Assembly (NCBI GenBank): GCA_900754535.1
Contig: CAAEDF010000147.1
Location: 1 to 13,532 of the forward strand
Reading direction: 5' to 3'
Source of the DNA: Clostridia bacterium
GTDB lineage: Bacteria; Bacillota; Clostridia; Oscillospirales; CAG-382
Length of the DNA stretch: 13,532 bases
In this document: positions 6,553 to 13,411 of the stretch, piece by piece
Layout of the letters: every line of letters begins with the position of its first letter
Numbering within the stretch: position 1 is the stretch's first letter
Notes under the pieces: generated by a model
Seen by the model: the letters and a program-made list of their open reading frames with translations, nothing else
The model's database searches: none
Told to the model about the DNA's origin: nothing
Translations under genes and position numbers: made by a program

Positions 6553-8850
6553 TCATTCCTCGATGCCGATGGTCTTAAGCGCCTCCGCCTGCATCTTGTA
6601 CAGCTTATAATAAACTCCCTTCTTTTCCAGAAGCTCCAGCGCGGTGCCCGACTCGGGCATCTTGCCGTTTTCGATGACTATAAGCTTATCCGCCCCGCGC
6701 AGGGTGGACAGACGGTGCGCGATTATTATCGTCGTCCTGTTCTCGGTCAGCCGGTCGAGAGCCGCCTGTATCTGCCGCTCGGTCTGGGTATCCATCGCCG
6801 CCGTGGCCTCGTCGAGTATCAGTATACGCGGATTTTTAAGCACGGCGCGCGCTATCGATATGCGCTGCCGTTCGCCGCCGGACAGGTCCTTGTGTCCGAA
6901 GCCGACCATCGTTTCGTAGCCGTCCGGATACTTTATGATAAACGGATGAGCGGACGCTATCCGCGCCGCTTCCATGACCTGCTCATCGGTCGCCTCCGGG
7001 CAGGCGTAGCGTATGTTTTCCATTATCGTGCCGCGGAACAGATATGTTTCCTGCGAAACTATCGCTATCATACCGTGAAGCGCCTTGAACGACAGGGTAC
7101 GCAGGTTTATCCCGTCGATAAACACATCGCCCGAGGTCGGGTCATAAAGGCGTGTGAGCAGATTTGCTATCGTGCTTTTGCCCGCGCCGGTGTGGCCGAC
7201 GATTCCCAGCGTGCTCCCCGCCGGAACCGTAAAGGAGATATTCTCAAGCACCTGGCGGTTTTCGACATACGAAAAGCACACGTCCCTGAACTCAACGTCG
7301 CCGCGTATTTCTTCGGGCGTCACCGGGTCGTCGCACTCCCTGACGTCCGGCACGGTGTCCTTTATCTCAAACAGCCGCTGGAGCGCGTTGAGACACTCCG
7401 CCCACCAGTTGACCGCGTCGACAAAGAATTCTATCGGGCCGTATATCATGCTGACGTAAGCGGTAAACGCCATCAGCGTGCCGTAGCTCATATTGCCGGT
7501 GCCCTTCATCACCTGCCAGCCGCCGACGCCCCACACGACTATCGAGCCTATTTTCATCAAAAACGACATGGCGCGGAAGACCGTGTTGCCCTTTACGCCT
7601 ATCTCCGTGTCCGCCTCGGCCGACGCAAGCGATCTTTTGTCGAACCGCGCCTCCTCCTCGGCTTCGCGCGCAAAGCTTTTTACCACGCGCATGCCGTTCA
7701 GCACGTCGGAGATGAGCGAGTTGAACGACCGCCGCTTGGAATATGCGCGGGCGTGCAGCTTGTCGAACATCGCGAACACCAGCTTGAAGCAGGCGAAGAA
7801 TATCGGCACGGTTATAAAGGTGTACAGCGTAAGCTGCCAGTTGGCCAGAAGCATTATGACCAGCACGACGACAAGCTGGAGAAGATTGGTTATAAAATAC
7901 GGGAACCCGTCGCAAAAGAACCAGTAAATGGTGGTGGCGTCGTTATTTACCTGCGTCATCAGCCCGCCGGTCTGCCGGTTTGAAAAAAACGAAAGCGAAA
8001 GCGAGCCGAGCGCGTTGAATATCATTTTTTTAAGATCGTACACCAGCTCCGCCGCCACCTTGGCGGATATGATGCCGTTCACGAGCGAAACGATGAGTGA
8101 AACGATGCGCACGCCTACGATCAGCAGCACTATCTTGCCTATCTCGCCGTAATATGCGCCGCCCTCGGTGAGCACCTCGTCGTAAAAGACGGTGTTTGAT
8201 ACATACGGCGTCAGCACGCCCAGCGCCGTTATCATGGCGAAGGTGAAAAGTATCATGGCGATATAGCCCTTATAGCGCACGAACATCACGCCCAGCCGTT
8301 TTATCAGCCGCGCCTTGTCCATGCAGCGGGGACATATACGCCTTTCGATATCCGGATAACGCATGCCGCATTTGGGGCAGAAATGGTTGTCCTGCGTTTC
8401 CTTTTCAAACTTTTTCTCATCGATTTTGCCGTTTTTCTTCAGTTCCTCAAAAACCGAGCAAAGGACGTTCGCGTCGTGCTTGCAGGTGTTGGTGAGCCTG
8501 AAGATCTCGCGCTCTGTCCCGTCGTATTCAGCCACGACCGCGGCGCTGCTTATCATGGTCTCGACGTGAAGCTTTTCCAGCCTTGAAAGCTCAAACTCCG
8601 CATAGCGCTTTTCTTCAAAAAGCTGCTCCCTGTCACGCGCGTCCGCGAAGACCATCCCGGACGGACGCCTGATGACGGCGGAGCCCTCAAGCACGCACAG
8701 ACGGTCTTCAAGCAGCACCGCATAAACGTCGCACATGACCGCGTCCTCTCCGAGGTCCGCGCGCATGGTAAGCAGCGCCTTTCCGGTATCGATTCCACGC
8801 TCGGCAAATCGGGCTTCCGCCGACGGCGAAAGCTTTTTCAAAACAATCAT
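6553..8850 (-). CDS. ABC exporter (fused permease/ATPase) with N-terminal zinc ribbon, first gene of the export operon
   Basis: A half-size ABC exporter of 765 aa. Residues 1-140 form a soluble domain with alternating strands and a final helix (VLCSVFEELKKNG), perhaps PH-like. A zinc ribbon has Cys158, Cys161, Cys173 and Cys176 (CPKCG and CPRC). The membrane domain runs from about 190 to 480. The ATPase has Walker A GHTGAGKST (552-560), Q-loop Gln600, signature LSGGE (656-660), Walker B ILILDEA (676-682) and H-loop His712. Both exporters of this operon therefore have complete catalytic sites, unlike heterodimeric exporters with one degenerate site. I chose ATG 8848-8850; the frame stays open to 8994, but that stretch is the GC-rich leader and has no convincing start. 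The ribosome site is weak. The substrate is unknown; a peptide or polymer fragment is a guess from the DUF1854 link. Confidence 0.93.
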   Translation of the reverse strand: MIVLKKLSPSAEARFAERGIDTGKALLTMRADLGEDAVMCDVYAVLLEDRLCVLEGSAVIRRPSGMVFADARDREQLFEEKRYAEFELSRLEKLHVETMISSAAVVAEYDGTEREIFRLTNTCKHDANVLCSVFEELKKNGKIDEKKFEKETQDNHFCPKCGMRYPDIERRICPRCMDKARLIKRLGVMFVRYKGYIAMILFTFAMITALGVLTPYVSNTVFYDEVLTEGGAYYGEIGKIVLLIVGVRIVSLIVSLVNGIISAKVAAELVYDLKKMIFNALGSLSLSFFSNRQTGGLMTQVNNDATTIYWFFCDGFPYFITNLLQLVVVLVIMLLANWQLTLYTFITVPIFFACFKLVFAMFDKLHARAYSKRRSFNSLISDVLNGMRVVKSFAREAEEEARFDKRSLASAEADTEIGVKGNTVFRAMSFLMKIGSIVVWGVGGWQVMKGTGNMSYGTLMAFTAYVSMIYGPIEFFVDAVNWWAECLNALQRLFEIKDTVPDVRECDDPVTPEEIRGDVEFRDVCFSYVENRQVLENISFTVPAGSTLGIVGHTGAGKSTIANLLTRLYDPTSGDVFIDGINLRTLSFKALHGMIAIVSQETYLFRGTIMENIRYACPEATDEQVMEAARIASAHPFIIKYPDGYETMVGFGHKDLSGGERQRISIARAVLKNPRILILDEATAAMDTQTERQIQAALDRLTENRTTIIIAHRLSTLRGADKLIVIENGKMPESGTALELLEKKGVYYKLYKMQAEALKTIGIEE

Positions 8851-8880
8851 GTGTCTTTTACCGTAAAAAATGCCTTTCCG

Positions 8881-8936
8881 GCGGTATGGAAAATACCGCG
8901 CACGCGAATGCGCGCCTGAAAAAAAAACGGGCGCGC
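8881..8936 (-). other. Structured 5' leader of the export operon
   Basis: Two hairpins can form in the minus-strand transcript before the exporter ATG. GCGCGCC (8930-8936) pairs with GGCGCGC (8910-8916), with a run of nine U in the loop. GCGGTAT (8893-8899) pairs with ATACCGC (8881-8887) around a 5-nt loop. The second arm of the latter (TACCG) could instead pair with CGGTA just downstream, followed or preceded by U-rich stretches. This is reminiscent of an attenuator, but I recognise no known riboswitch. Confidence 0.35.
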
Positions 8937-9003
8937 TTCTGTTTCCTGCATATGACACGCACCGGGGCGCAGACGGCGCGCCGGCCAGCCGCAAAGGCGT
9001 GTC

Positions 9004-9017
9004 GTGACAAGTGACAA
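9004..9017. repeat. Tandem GTGACAA repeat next to the exporter promoter
   Basis: Two perfect adjacent 7-bp copies, GTGACAA GTGACAA on the plus strand, sit at about the transcription start of the minus-strand promoter (9023-9051). The first copy overlaps the short palindrome TGTCGTGACA (9000-9009). The site could be an operator, with no identified regulator. Confidence 0.4.
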
Positions 9018-9022
9018 TATAA

Positions 9023-9051
9023 AATATACAATATTTTTGAAAAGATGTAAA
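9023..9051 (-). promoter_or_regulatory. Sigma-A-type promoter of the ABC/DUF1854 export operon
   Basis: On the minus strand, -35 TTTACA (9046-9051) and -10 TATATT (9023-9028) are spaced 17 bp, each 5 of 6 to consensus, in AT-rich DNA. The predicted start near 9016 leaves a leader of about 165 nt. No comparable promoter is evident before the two downstream genes, so the three genes are probably one transcript. Confidence 0.65.
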
Positions 9052-9091
9052 TAGATTGGTGAAAAAAATGTGTGTTTTTTGCCGCTTTTGC

Positions 9092-9120
9092 TTGAAAACG
9101 CAGCCGTTTGGTGGTATAAT
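9092..9120 (+). promoter_or_regulatory. Sigma-A-type promoter of the membrane protein/hom unit
   Basis: -35 TTGAAA (9092-9097) and a perfect -10 TATAAT (9115-9120) are separated by 17 bp. It lies about 75 nt upstream of the first gene's ATG and is divergent from the exporter promoter, whose -35 begins about 40 bp away. Confidence 0.82.
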
Positions 9121-9194
9121 AACGGTATTGCTTCCATCGTCGGCGGGATTTTGACGTGCGCGGATATAAAAACAACCGATCGGAGTTTTGACGG

Positions 9195-9707
9195 ATGTAC
9201 GAATTCACCTATGTTCCGACAAGCGGCGACAGACTTGCGCCCGGAAAATATATATTAACCGAAAGTTCCGAGGGGAAGCCGCTGATGCGGACACTCAAAC
9301 TCGGAGTGACGCTGTTTTGTCTGCTGTTGCTGGGACTTCTGCGCCTTCTGGGCGCCGGCGACGTTACAATGATTGCCGCAGGGGCTCTGCTTGCAGTCAT
9401 CTGCCTGCTTTGGGCGGCATGTGCGGAAAGGATATTTACCGCATTTATAAACTACGGAATGCTTGTCGGCACACGCAGCGCAGGCGAAGCCGTTACGCTG
9501 AGATTCGGAGACGGCTCCATAACCGTAGGGGAAAAAGGCGGTATTGAAATAGGCTATTCCTCGGTCAGCGCCGTAAGCAGCGGCCGCGGCGCCGTATGCC
9601 TGTTCTGCGAACGTTTTCAGCCGCTCATACTTCCCGACCGTGTGTTCGGCGGCGATACCGAGCGCTCTGAATTTATTTCCTTTATCAAATCGAAGACAGA
9701 CGGTTGA
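9195..9707 (+). CDS. Small two-helix membrane protein, YcxB-like
   Basis: A 170-residue protein with a short hydrophilic N-terminus, two hydrophobic helices (about 32-52 and 57-77) forming a hairpin, and a cytoplasmic domain of about 90 residues. That domain (ITVGEKGGIEIGYSSVSAV, then CLFCERFQPLILPDRVF) has the strand order and the closing PLILPDRVF of YcxB-like, PH-type domains in Firmicute membrane proteins. Its function is unknown. The start is ATG 9195-9197 with GGAG 9 nt upstream. It is the first gene after the promoter at 9092-9120 and lies 37 nt before hom with no terminator between, so co-transcription is likely. The family call rests on pattern memory only. Confidence 0.75.
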   Translation: MYEFTYVPTSGDRLAPGKYILTESSEGKPLMRTLKLGVTLFCLLLLGLLRLLGAGDVTMIAAGALLAVICLLWAACAERIFTAFINYGMLVGTRSAGEAVTLRFGDGSITVGEKGGIEIGYSSVSAVSSGRGAVCLFCERFQPLILPDRVFGGDTERSEFISFIKSKTDG

Positions 9708-9744
9708 TCTTTTATTTATTTCCGAAAGGGTTTGAATTTTTCTT

Positions 9745-10917
9745 ATGACAGATATTGCCATTCTGGGACTCGGCACGGTCGGAAACGGCGTGTACAGAGT
9801 AATATCCGAAAACGGTGCGCAGATAGCGCGGCACCTCGGCGGCTCGCTGAACATAAAATACGTGCTTGACCTGCGGACCTTCGAGGGGCACCCGCTTGCC
9901 GGCGCGGTCACGAAGGATTTTGACAGGATCCTTGCCGACCCCTCGGTGCGCGTTGTCGTGGAGACGATGGGCGGCCTGCACCCGGCGTTTGAATATTCAA
10001 AGGCGGCTCTGGAGGCGGGGAAAAACGTAGTCACCAGCAACAAAGCCGTCGTGGAGGCGTTCGGCACCGAGCTTTCCGACACCGCCAAGCGGCACGGCGT
10101 GTTTTATCTGTACGAGGCGTCGGTAGGCGGAGGGATCCCGCTTATTTCCACGCTGCACGGCTCTTTCGGCGCAAACGAGATCATCAGGATAGCCGGGATT
10201 CTCAACGGCACTACCAATTTTATCCTTGCGAGGATGAAAAAGGACGGTGCAGATTTTGAAAGCGCGCTTTCTGTTGCCCGGGAGCGCGGATATGCCGAGC
10301 GCGACCCGTCCGCGGACATAGACGGGTACGACACGGCGCGCAAAATATGCATACTTGCCACCATCGCTTCGGGGCGCAAGGTCTCGCTGTCGGACTGCGC
10401 CGTGATAGAAGGAATACGTGCGGTGCGCCGCGAGCATATCGAGGCGGCGTCTGCGCTTGGGTTTGTGATAAAGCTGCTTGGGGTGTTTGAAGACGGCTGC
10501 GTATTCGTCGCCCCTCATCTCGTGCCCTGCGACAGCATACTCGGAGCCGTGGACGAGGTGTTCAACGCCGTTTCCATTACCGGGAGCGCGGTGGGCGAGG
10601 TCATGCTTTACGGTCAGGGCGCGGGCGCGATGCCTACGGCAAGCGCCATAGTTTCCGACATAATCGAATCCATCAACGGCACCTGCCCGCCGATAGACGG
10701 ATACGACGGCGCAAAGCCCGTTTCCAAGATCATGTCGCCGTCACGCCGCTTCGTATTCCTGCCCGCGGGATGTTCGTTTACGCCGCCGGAGGGCGCGCCG
10801 TCGGTGAGGATAAACGGCTGCACCGCATTTGTCGCCGAAGCCGGCTTCGATACAGACCCGGTTCCGGGCATCGACGGTGCGTTCGTGTGCAGAGTGCTCG
10901 ATCCGAAAGAGGTCTGA
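9745..10917 (+). CDS. hom: Homoserine dehydrogenase
   Basis: Reduces aspartate semialdehyde to homoserine with NAD(P)H, the branch point toward threonine and methionine, in the cytoplasm. Residues 1-125 form the Rossmann domain with GLGTVGNG (8-15) and NVVTSNK (94-100). EASVGGGIPLI (124-134) and NGTTNFIL (154-161) are family signatures. GYAERDPSADIDGYDTARK (182-200) carries the substrate-site residues, with Asp196 and Lys200 matching the Asp/Lys pair known in yeast; Lys100 is the other conserved lysine. It has 390 residues. The last 57 show no recognisable ACT domain (no D-x-PG-V-L-A), so feedback control by threonine through ACT may be missing, although a degenerate version cannot be excluded by eye. 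The start ATG gives the expected MTDIAILGLG; the ribosome site (AAAGGG) is about 14 nt away. No thrB, thrC or asd is adjacent. Confidence 0.97.
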   Translation: MTDIAILGLGTVGNGVYRVISENGAQIARHLGGSLNIKYVLDLRTFEGHPLAGAVTKDFDRILADPSVRVVVETMGGLHPAFEYSKAALEAGKNVVTSNKAVVEAFGTELSDTAKRHGVFYLYEASVGGGIPLISTLHGSFGANEIIRIAGILNGTTNFILARMKKDGADFESALSVARERGYAERDPSADIDGYDTARKICILATIASGRKVSLSDCAVIEGIRAVRREHIEAASALGFVIKLLGVFEDGCVFVAPHLVPCDSILGAVDEVFNAVSITGSAVGEVMLYGQGAGAMPTASAIVSDIIESINGTCPPIDGYDGAKPVSKIMSPSRRFVFLPAGCSFTPPEGAPSVRINGCTAFVAEAGFDTDPVPGIDGAFVCRVLDPKEV

Positions 10918-10978
10918 GTGCCCCGTATCCGCACGGGATGCGGACGCGAAAGTTCCCGGCATTGAAAAAACATTGTTT

Positions 10979-11007
10979 CCGCCCGTATGTTCACGGGCGG
11001 TTTTTTT
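10979..11007 (+). terminator. Intrinsic terminator after hom
   Basis: CCGCCCGT (10979-10986) pairs perfectly with ACGGGCGG (10993-11000) around a 6-nt loop, followed at once by seven T (11001-11007). A smaller hairpin, TCCGCA/TGCGGA (10928-10944), lies just after the hom stop and has no T-run. Confidence 0.95.
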
Positions 11008-11015
11008 ACGGCCGG

Positions 11016-11032
11016 TCCAACCGAGGGTTGGA
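11016..11032. repeat. Short inverted repeat downstream of the hom terminator
   Basis: TCCAACC (11016-11022) and GGTTGGA (11026-11032) form a 7-bp stem with a GAG loop, followed by seven A in total. It has no T-run on the side needed for a terminator in either orientation. It marks the junction between GC-rich hom DNA and the AT-richer block to the right. Its role is unknown. Confidence 0.4.
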
Positions 11033-11063
11033 AAAAAAGCGGCGTTATCAAACCGACACGTCA

Positions 11064-11093
11064 TTGCATTCTTTACCGCATATCAGTTAAAAT
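11064..11093 (+). promoter_or_regulatory. Weak candidate promoter of the XRE regulator gene
   Basis: A -10-like TAAAAT (11088-11093) follows a poor -35-like TTGCAT (11064-11069) at 18 bp. It is about 50 nt upstream of the regulator's ATG and downstream of the hom terminator, so some promoter is expected here. Only the -10 is convincing. Confidence 0.33.
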
Positions 11094-11142
11094 ACAATTG
11101 CGGCCGCTAAAAAACACGAAAACAAAAAGAGGTGTGTTATTT

Positions 11143-11559
11143 ATGGCGATGATCAAAATCAATGAACAGATTGCGTTTTTAAGAAAGCAGAGGGGTCTTA
11201 CGCAGGAAGAACTGGCCGGCGCACTCGGTGTGACCAATCAGGCGGTATCCAAATGGGAGTCGGCGCAGTGCTGCCCGGATATCCAGCTTCTTCCCGACAT
11301 TGCGGATTATTTCGGAGTATCTATTGATGAACTCATAGGACATAAAGCGAGCGTTCAAAAACAAAAAACAGAAGTTGTGATAGACAGCCTTATTGATAAT
11401 GCTCTAATAATTTTGAAAGAGCAAGAGCAGATTTCAATCTCTCTGCTTCAAAAACTTCTCTGTATTGGGTATTTGGAGGCCAAAAATTTAATTGGTCTGT
11501 TAGAAGAGAAAGGATATATCGAGACCTATGGCAAAAGAAAGTACGTACTAAAAAAATAG
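11143..11559 (+). CDS. XRE-family HTH regulator with FtsK-gamma-like C-terminal domain
   Basis: A 138-residue DNA-binding protein. Residues 8-65 are a Cro/C1-type helix-turn-helix (LRKQRGLTQEELAGALGV, then TNQAVSKWE, and DIADYFGVSIDELIG). A charged linker follows. Residues 83-128 (ISISLLQKLLCIGY at 97-110, LIGLLEEKGYI at 116-126) closely resemble the winged-helix gamma domain with which FtsK/SpoIIIE reads polar DNA motifs. Two DNA-binding modules in one small protein suggest a regulator or a sequence-guided DNA organiser; its targets are unknown. I chose ATG 11143-11145 for its AGAGG ribosome site 10 nt upstream; the frame is open back to 10987, but that stretch runs through the hom terminator. 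Base composition is clearly AT-richer than hom (GC 20 of 60 bases at 11341-11400 against 37 of 60 at 10381-10440). Confidence 0.9.
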   Translation: MAMIKINEQIAFLRKQRGLTQEELAGALGVTNQAVSKWESAQCCPDIQLLPDIADYFGVSIDELIGHKASVQKQKTEVVIDSLIDNALIILKEQEQISISLLQKLLCIGYLEAKNLIGLLEEKGYIETYGKRKYVLKK

Positions 11560-11674
11560 CAATTAAATCGTAAGCTCTATATTTTTGTGATACTTTTTAC
11601 TCAAAAAATGCCTATAAGAAAATTTGATTCCTATGATTTCGATGTTCAATTACAAATAATTTTCCAAAACTTCC

Positions 11675-11700
11675 AACCTTTTTGTCTTCGCGTGTCTATA
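11675..11700 (+). promoter_or_regulatory. Possible ECF-type promoter before the sigma factor gene
   Basis: AACCTTTTTG (from 11675) and TGTCTATA (11693-11700) resemble the -35 AAC and -10 GTC elements of ECF sigma promoters, with 16 bp between AAC and GTC. The predicted start would lie about 25-30 nt before the GTG start codon. ECF sigma genes are often autoregulated, which would fit. The promoter specificity of this sigma is unknown. Confidence 0.4.
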
Positions 11701-11704
11701 TGGA

Positions 11705-11716
11705 TGAAAGCTTTCA
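11705..11716. promoter_or_regulatory. Perfect 12-bp palindrome, possible operator
   Basis: TGAAAGCTTTCA is an exact palindrome located between the putative ECF promoter and the GAGGTG ribosome site (11719-11724) of the sigma gene. It would fall at the start of the transcript. The upstream XRE protein is one possible binder; nothing in the sequence proves it. Confidence 0.35.
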
Positions 11717-11731
11717 ACGAGGTGCAGGCAA

Positions 11732-13405
11732 GTGAACAGACAGGACGCAGAGAAAATAATAACAGAATACCTGAAGCCCATATTCGGATTTGCTCTGAAA
11801 AGGTGTAAAAGCATCCACGATGCAGAGGATCTGTCGCAGGAGATCGCCGCAAGAGCGTTCCGTGCGCTCCTTGTCAGGGATGACATTGCGGACATGGGAA
11901 AGTTCATCTGGACCGTTGCCCATAACGCGCTCAGCAACTATTATCGTGATGCTGCTAAAAGTATGGTTATGGTCGGTGTTTCTATTGATGAGGTTGCGGA
12001 GCTGATCGCAGATCCATGCTCCGAACCGGACCCCGACGACAATACGGAATCCCTCCATCGTCTCCGGACCGAGATTGCCTACCTTTCCGGGCTGCAAAGA
12101 AGAATAGTGATCGCGTATTATTTCGAGCATCGCAGGCAGGCGGATATTGCCCGGGAACTGGGTATTCCTCTCGGCACTGTCAAATGGCACTTGTTTGAAG
12201 CCAAAAAAGAATTGAAGCGAGGTATGGACACGATGAGAAAGCCAAGCGAACTCAAATTTAACCCTATTAAATTCCACTCATACGGTGTCAACGGTTCCGT
12301 AGGCAAAAAATCTCCCGATGAGTTCTTCCGTTCCACACTGGCTCAGAATATTTGCTATTGTGTGCGTAATACGGCAAAGACCATTAACGATATTGCCGAT
12401 GACCTGGGTGTTTCCCCTGTGTACGTGGAAACAGAAGTTGAATTCCTTGAGGAATACGGATTCCTGCAGGCTTGGAAGGATAAGTACATTGTCAACTTCA
12501 TCATCAGCGAGCCGACGGCGGAACTGCTTATCATACAGAATGATATGTACAAGCGCGCCGCCGAGATGTTTGCGAACGATCTGTACGATGAGCTGACTTC
12601 CTCCGGCATCCTTGACGATCCGGATATCCTGTGCGGACAGACTGACCGGCCTATCTCCCTGACCGAGTCTCCCAAAGCGGACCGGAACTTCATTCTGTGG
12701 TCGCTGATTCCTTATATTGCCGCTTGGTCCGGCGAGAAGCTGACGGATAAGGGCATTTCCTTTGAAGAGGTCGCCACGGTCCGTCCGGACGGTGCTCATA
12801 ACATCTGTCACGCATCCGTTGTGCCGGATGGAATGATCCTCCCCGATGACTACGTGTACATGAAGAATTGGTGCGGACCGATGTGGAACGGCAACGGAGA
12901 GCACATTCTTTGGCAGATCGACAGCGAGTGGTCTGTCCGCGGTGACCGTCGCATCCTCCGGTATGCCGAAGACGCAAGACGTATTCTCGATCTTTATGAA
13001 AGAGAGTTTGAGGACATGCTTTCAAAGGACGAGTATGCATGGCTTGCAGAACGCGGTTATATCAAAACCGGCGGGGATTATGACGGATACTTCAAATCTT
13101 CGTGGCAGATCGTGGTTCTTGCAAGCAAGGAAATTCAAGGCAAACTTCTTGCCGTCGGCGATCGTATTAAAGAAAAGTACCGGGCTGAGTTTGAGGCGCT
13201 GAAGGCGCCTTATGCCGAGGCTGTACTGGAATCGGTTCCCGCACACCTCAGGAAGGTCAAAGCGTATGAATTGCAGTTTGTATTCCATTCTGACGGATGG
13301 TTCCTGCTGCACTGTATCACGGCGCTCCTGAGGAACGGCAAGCTGAAGGAGCCTACCGAAGGCCAGAGAAAGTCTCTGACTACCGTCATAACGCCCGACG
13401 GCTGA
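11732..13405 (+). CDS. ECF-type sigma-70 factor with long C-terminal extension
   Basis: A 557-residue RNA polymerase sigma factor. Region sigma-2 spans about 12-77 (DAEDLSQEIAARAFRAL at 30-46, FIWTVAHNALSNYYRD at 58-73). Region sigma-4 spans about 118-165 (LSGLQRRIVIAYYFEHRRQ, then ADIARELGIPLGTVKWHL). A standard ECF sigma ends near residue 170. Here about 390 residues follow. Residues 200-250 (AKTINDIADDLGVSPVYVE, EFLEEYGFL) look like a further winged helix. The rest, to 557, is soluble, mixed helix and strand, with clustered Trp/Tyr (such as YMKNWCGPMWNGNG at 376-389), and I do not recognise it. It may act as a built-in sensor or anti-sigma, as no separate anti-sigma gene is next to it. The start is GTG 11732-11734, with GAGGTG 7 nt upstream. 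It lies 172 nt after the XRE gene; composition is intermediate between that gene and hom. Confidence 0.93.
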   Translation: MNRQDAEKIITEYLKPIFGFALKRCKSIHDAEDLSQEIAARAFRALLVRDDIADMGKFIWTVAHNALSNYYRDAAKSMVMVGVSIDEVAELIADPCSEPDPDDNTESLHRLRTEIAYLSGLQRRIVIAYYFEHRRQADIARELGIPLGTVKWHLFEAKKELKRGMDTMRKPSELKFNPIKFHSYGVNGSVGKKSPDEFFRSTLAQNICYCVRNTAKTINDIADDLGVSPVYVETEVEFLEEYGFLQAWKDKYIVNFIISEPTAELLIIQNDMYKRAAEMFANDLYDELTSSGILDDPDILCGQTDRPISLTESPKADRNFILWSLIPYIAAWSGEKLTDKGISFEEVATVRPDGAHNICHASVVPDGMILPDDYVYMKNWCGPMWNGNGEHILWQIDSEWSVRGDRRILRYAEDARRILDLYEREFEDMLSKDEYAWLAERGYIKTGGDYDGYFKSSWQIVVLASKEIQGKLLAVGDRIKEKYRAEFEALKAPYAEAVLESVPAHLRKVKAYELQFVFHSDGWFLLHCITALLRNGKLKEPTEGQRKSLTTVITPDG

Positions 13406-13411
13406 AAAGTA

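Larger units (their letters stand above)
8851..9194. other. Divergent intergenic region with two promoters
   Basis: This 344-bp gap separates the minus-strand export operon from the plus-strand membrane protein/hom unit. It holds one promoter in each direction, a tandem GTGACAA repeat beside the minus promoter, and a structured GC-rich leader of about 165 nt before the exporter ATG. The middle (9000-9120) is strongly AT-rich. I see no gene in it. Confidence 0.7.

Noticed and set aside
6490..7983. Plus-strand open frame opposite the first exporter gene (497 codons)
   Set aside because: Antisense to a gene with all ABC motifs; the Arg/His-rich translation is typical of a shadow frame.
3558..8850. 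Cyanophycin export as a firm assignment
   Set aside because: The link is a recalled neighbourhood association of DUF1854; no cyanophycin synthetase or cyanophycinase is in the window.
8851..8994. 48-codon upstream extension of the first exporter
   Set aside because: The sequence is the structured GC-rich leader; the translation is Arg/Ala-rich without family likeness, and ATG 8848-8850 fits better.
11016..11032. Second terminator after hom
   Set aside because: The stem is followed by A residues, not T, so it cannot act as an intrinsic terminator in the hom direction.
10987..11142. 52-codon upstream extension of the XRE regulator
   Set aside because: It reads through the hom terminator and has no ribosome site; ATG 11143 has a good one and gives the normal HTH start.
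11714..12904. Minus-strand frames opposite the sigma gene
   Set aside because: No motif, no ribosome site, and the plus strand encodes recognisable sigma-2 and sigma-4 regions.
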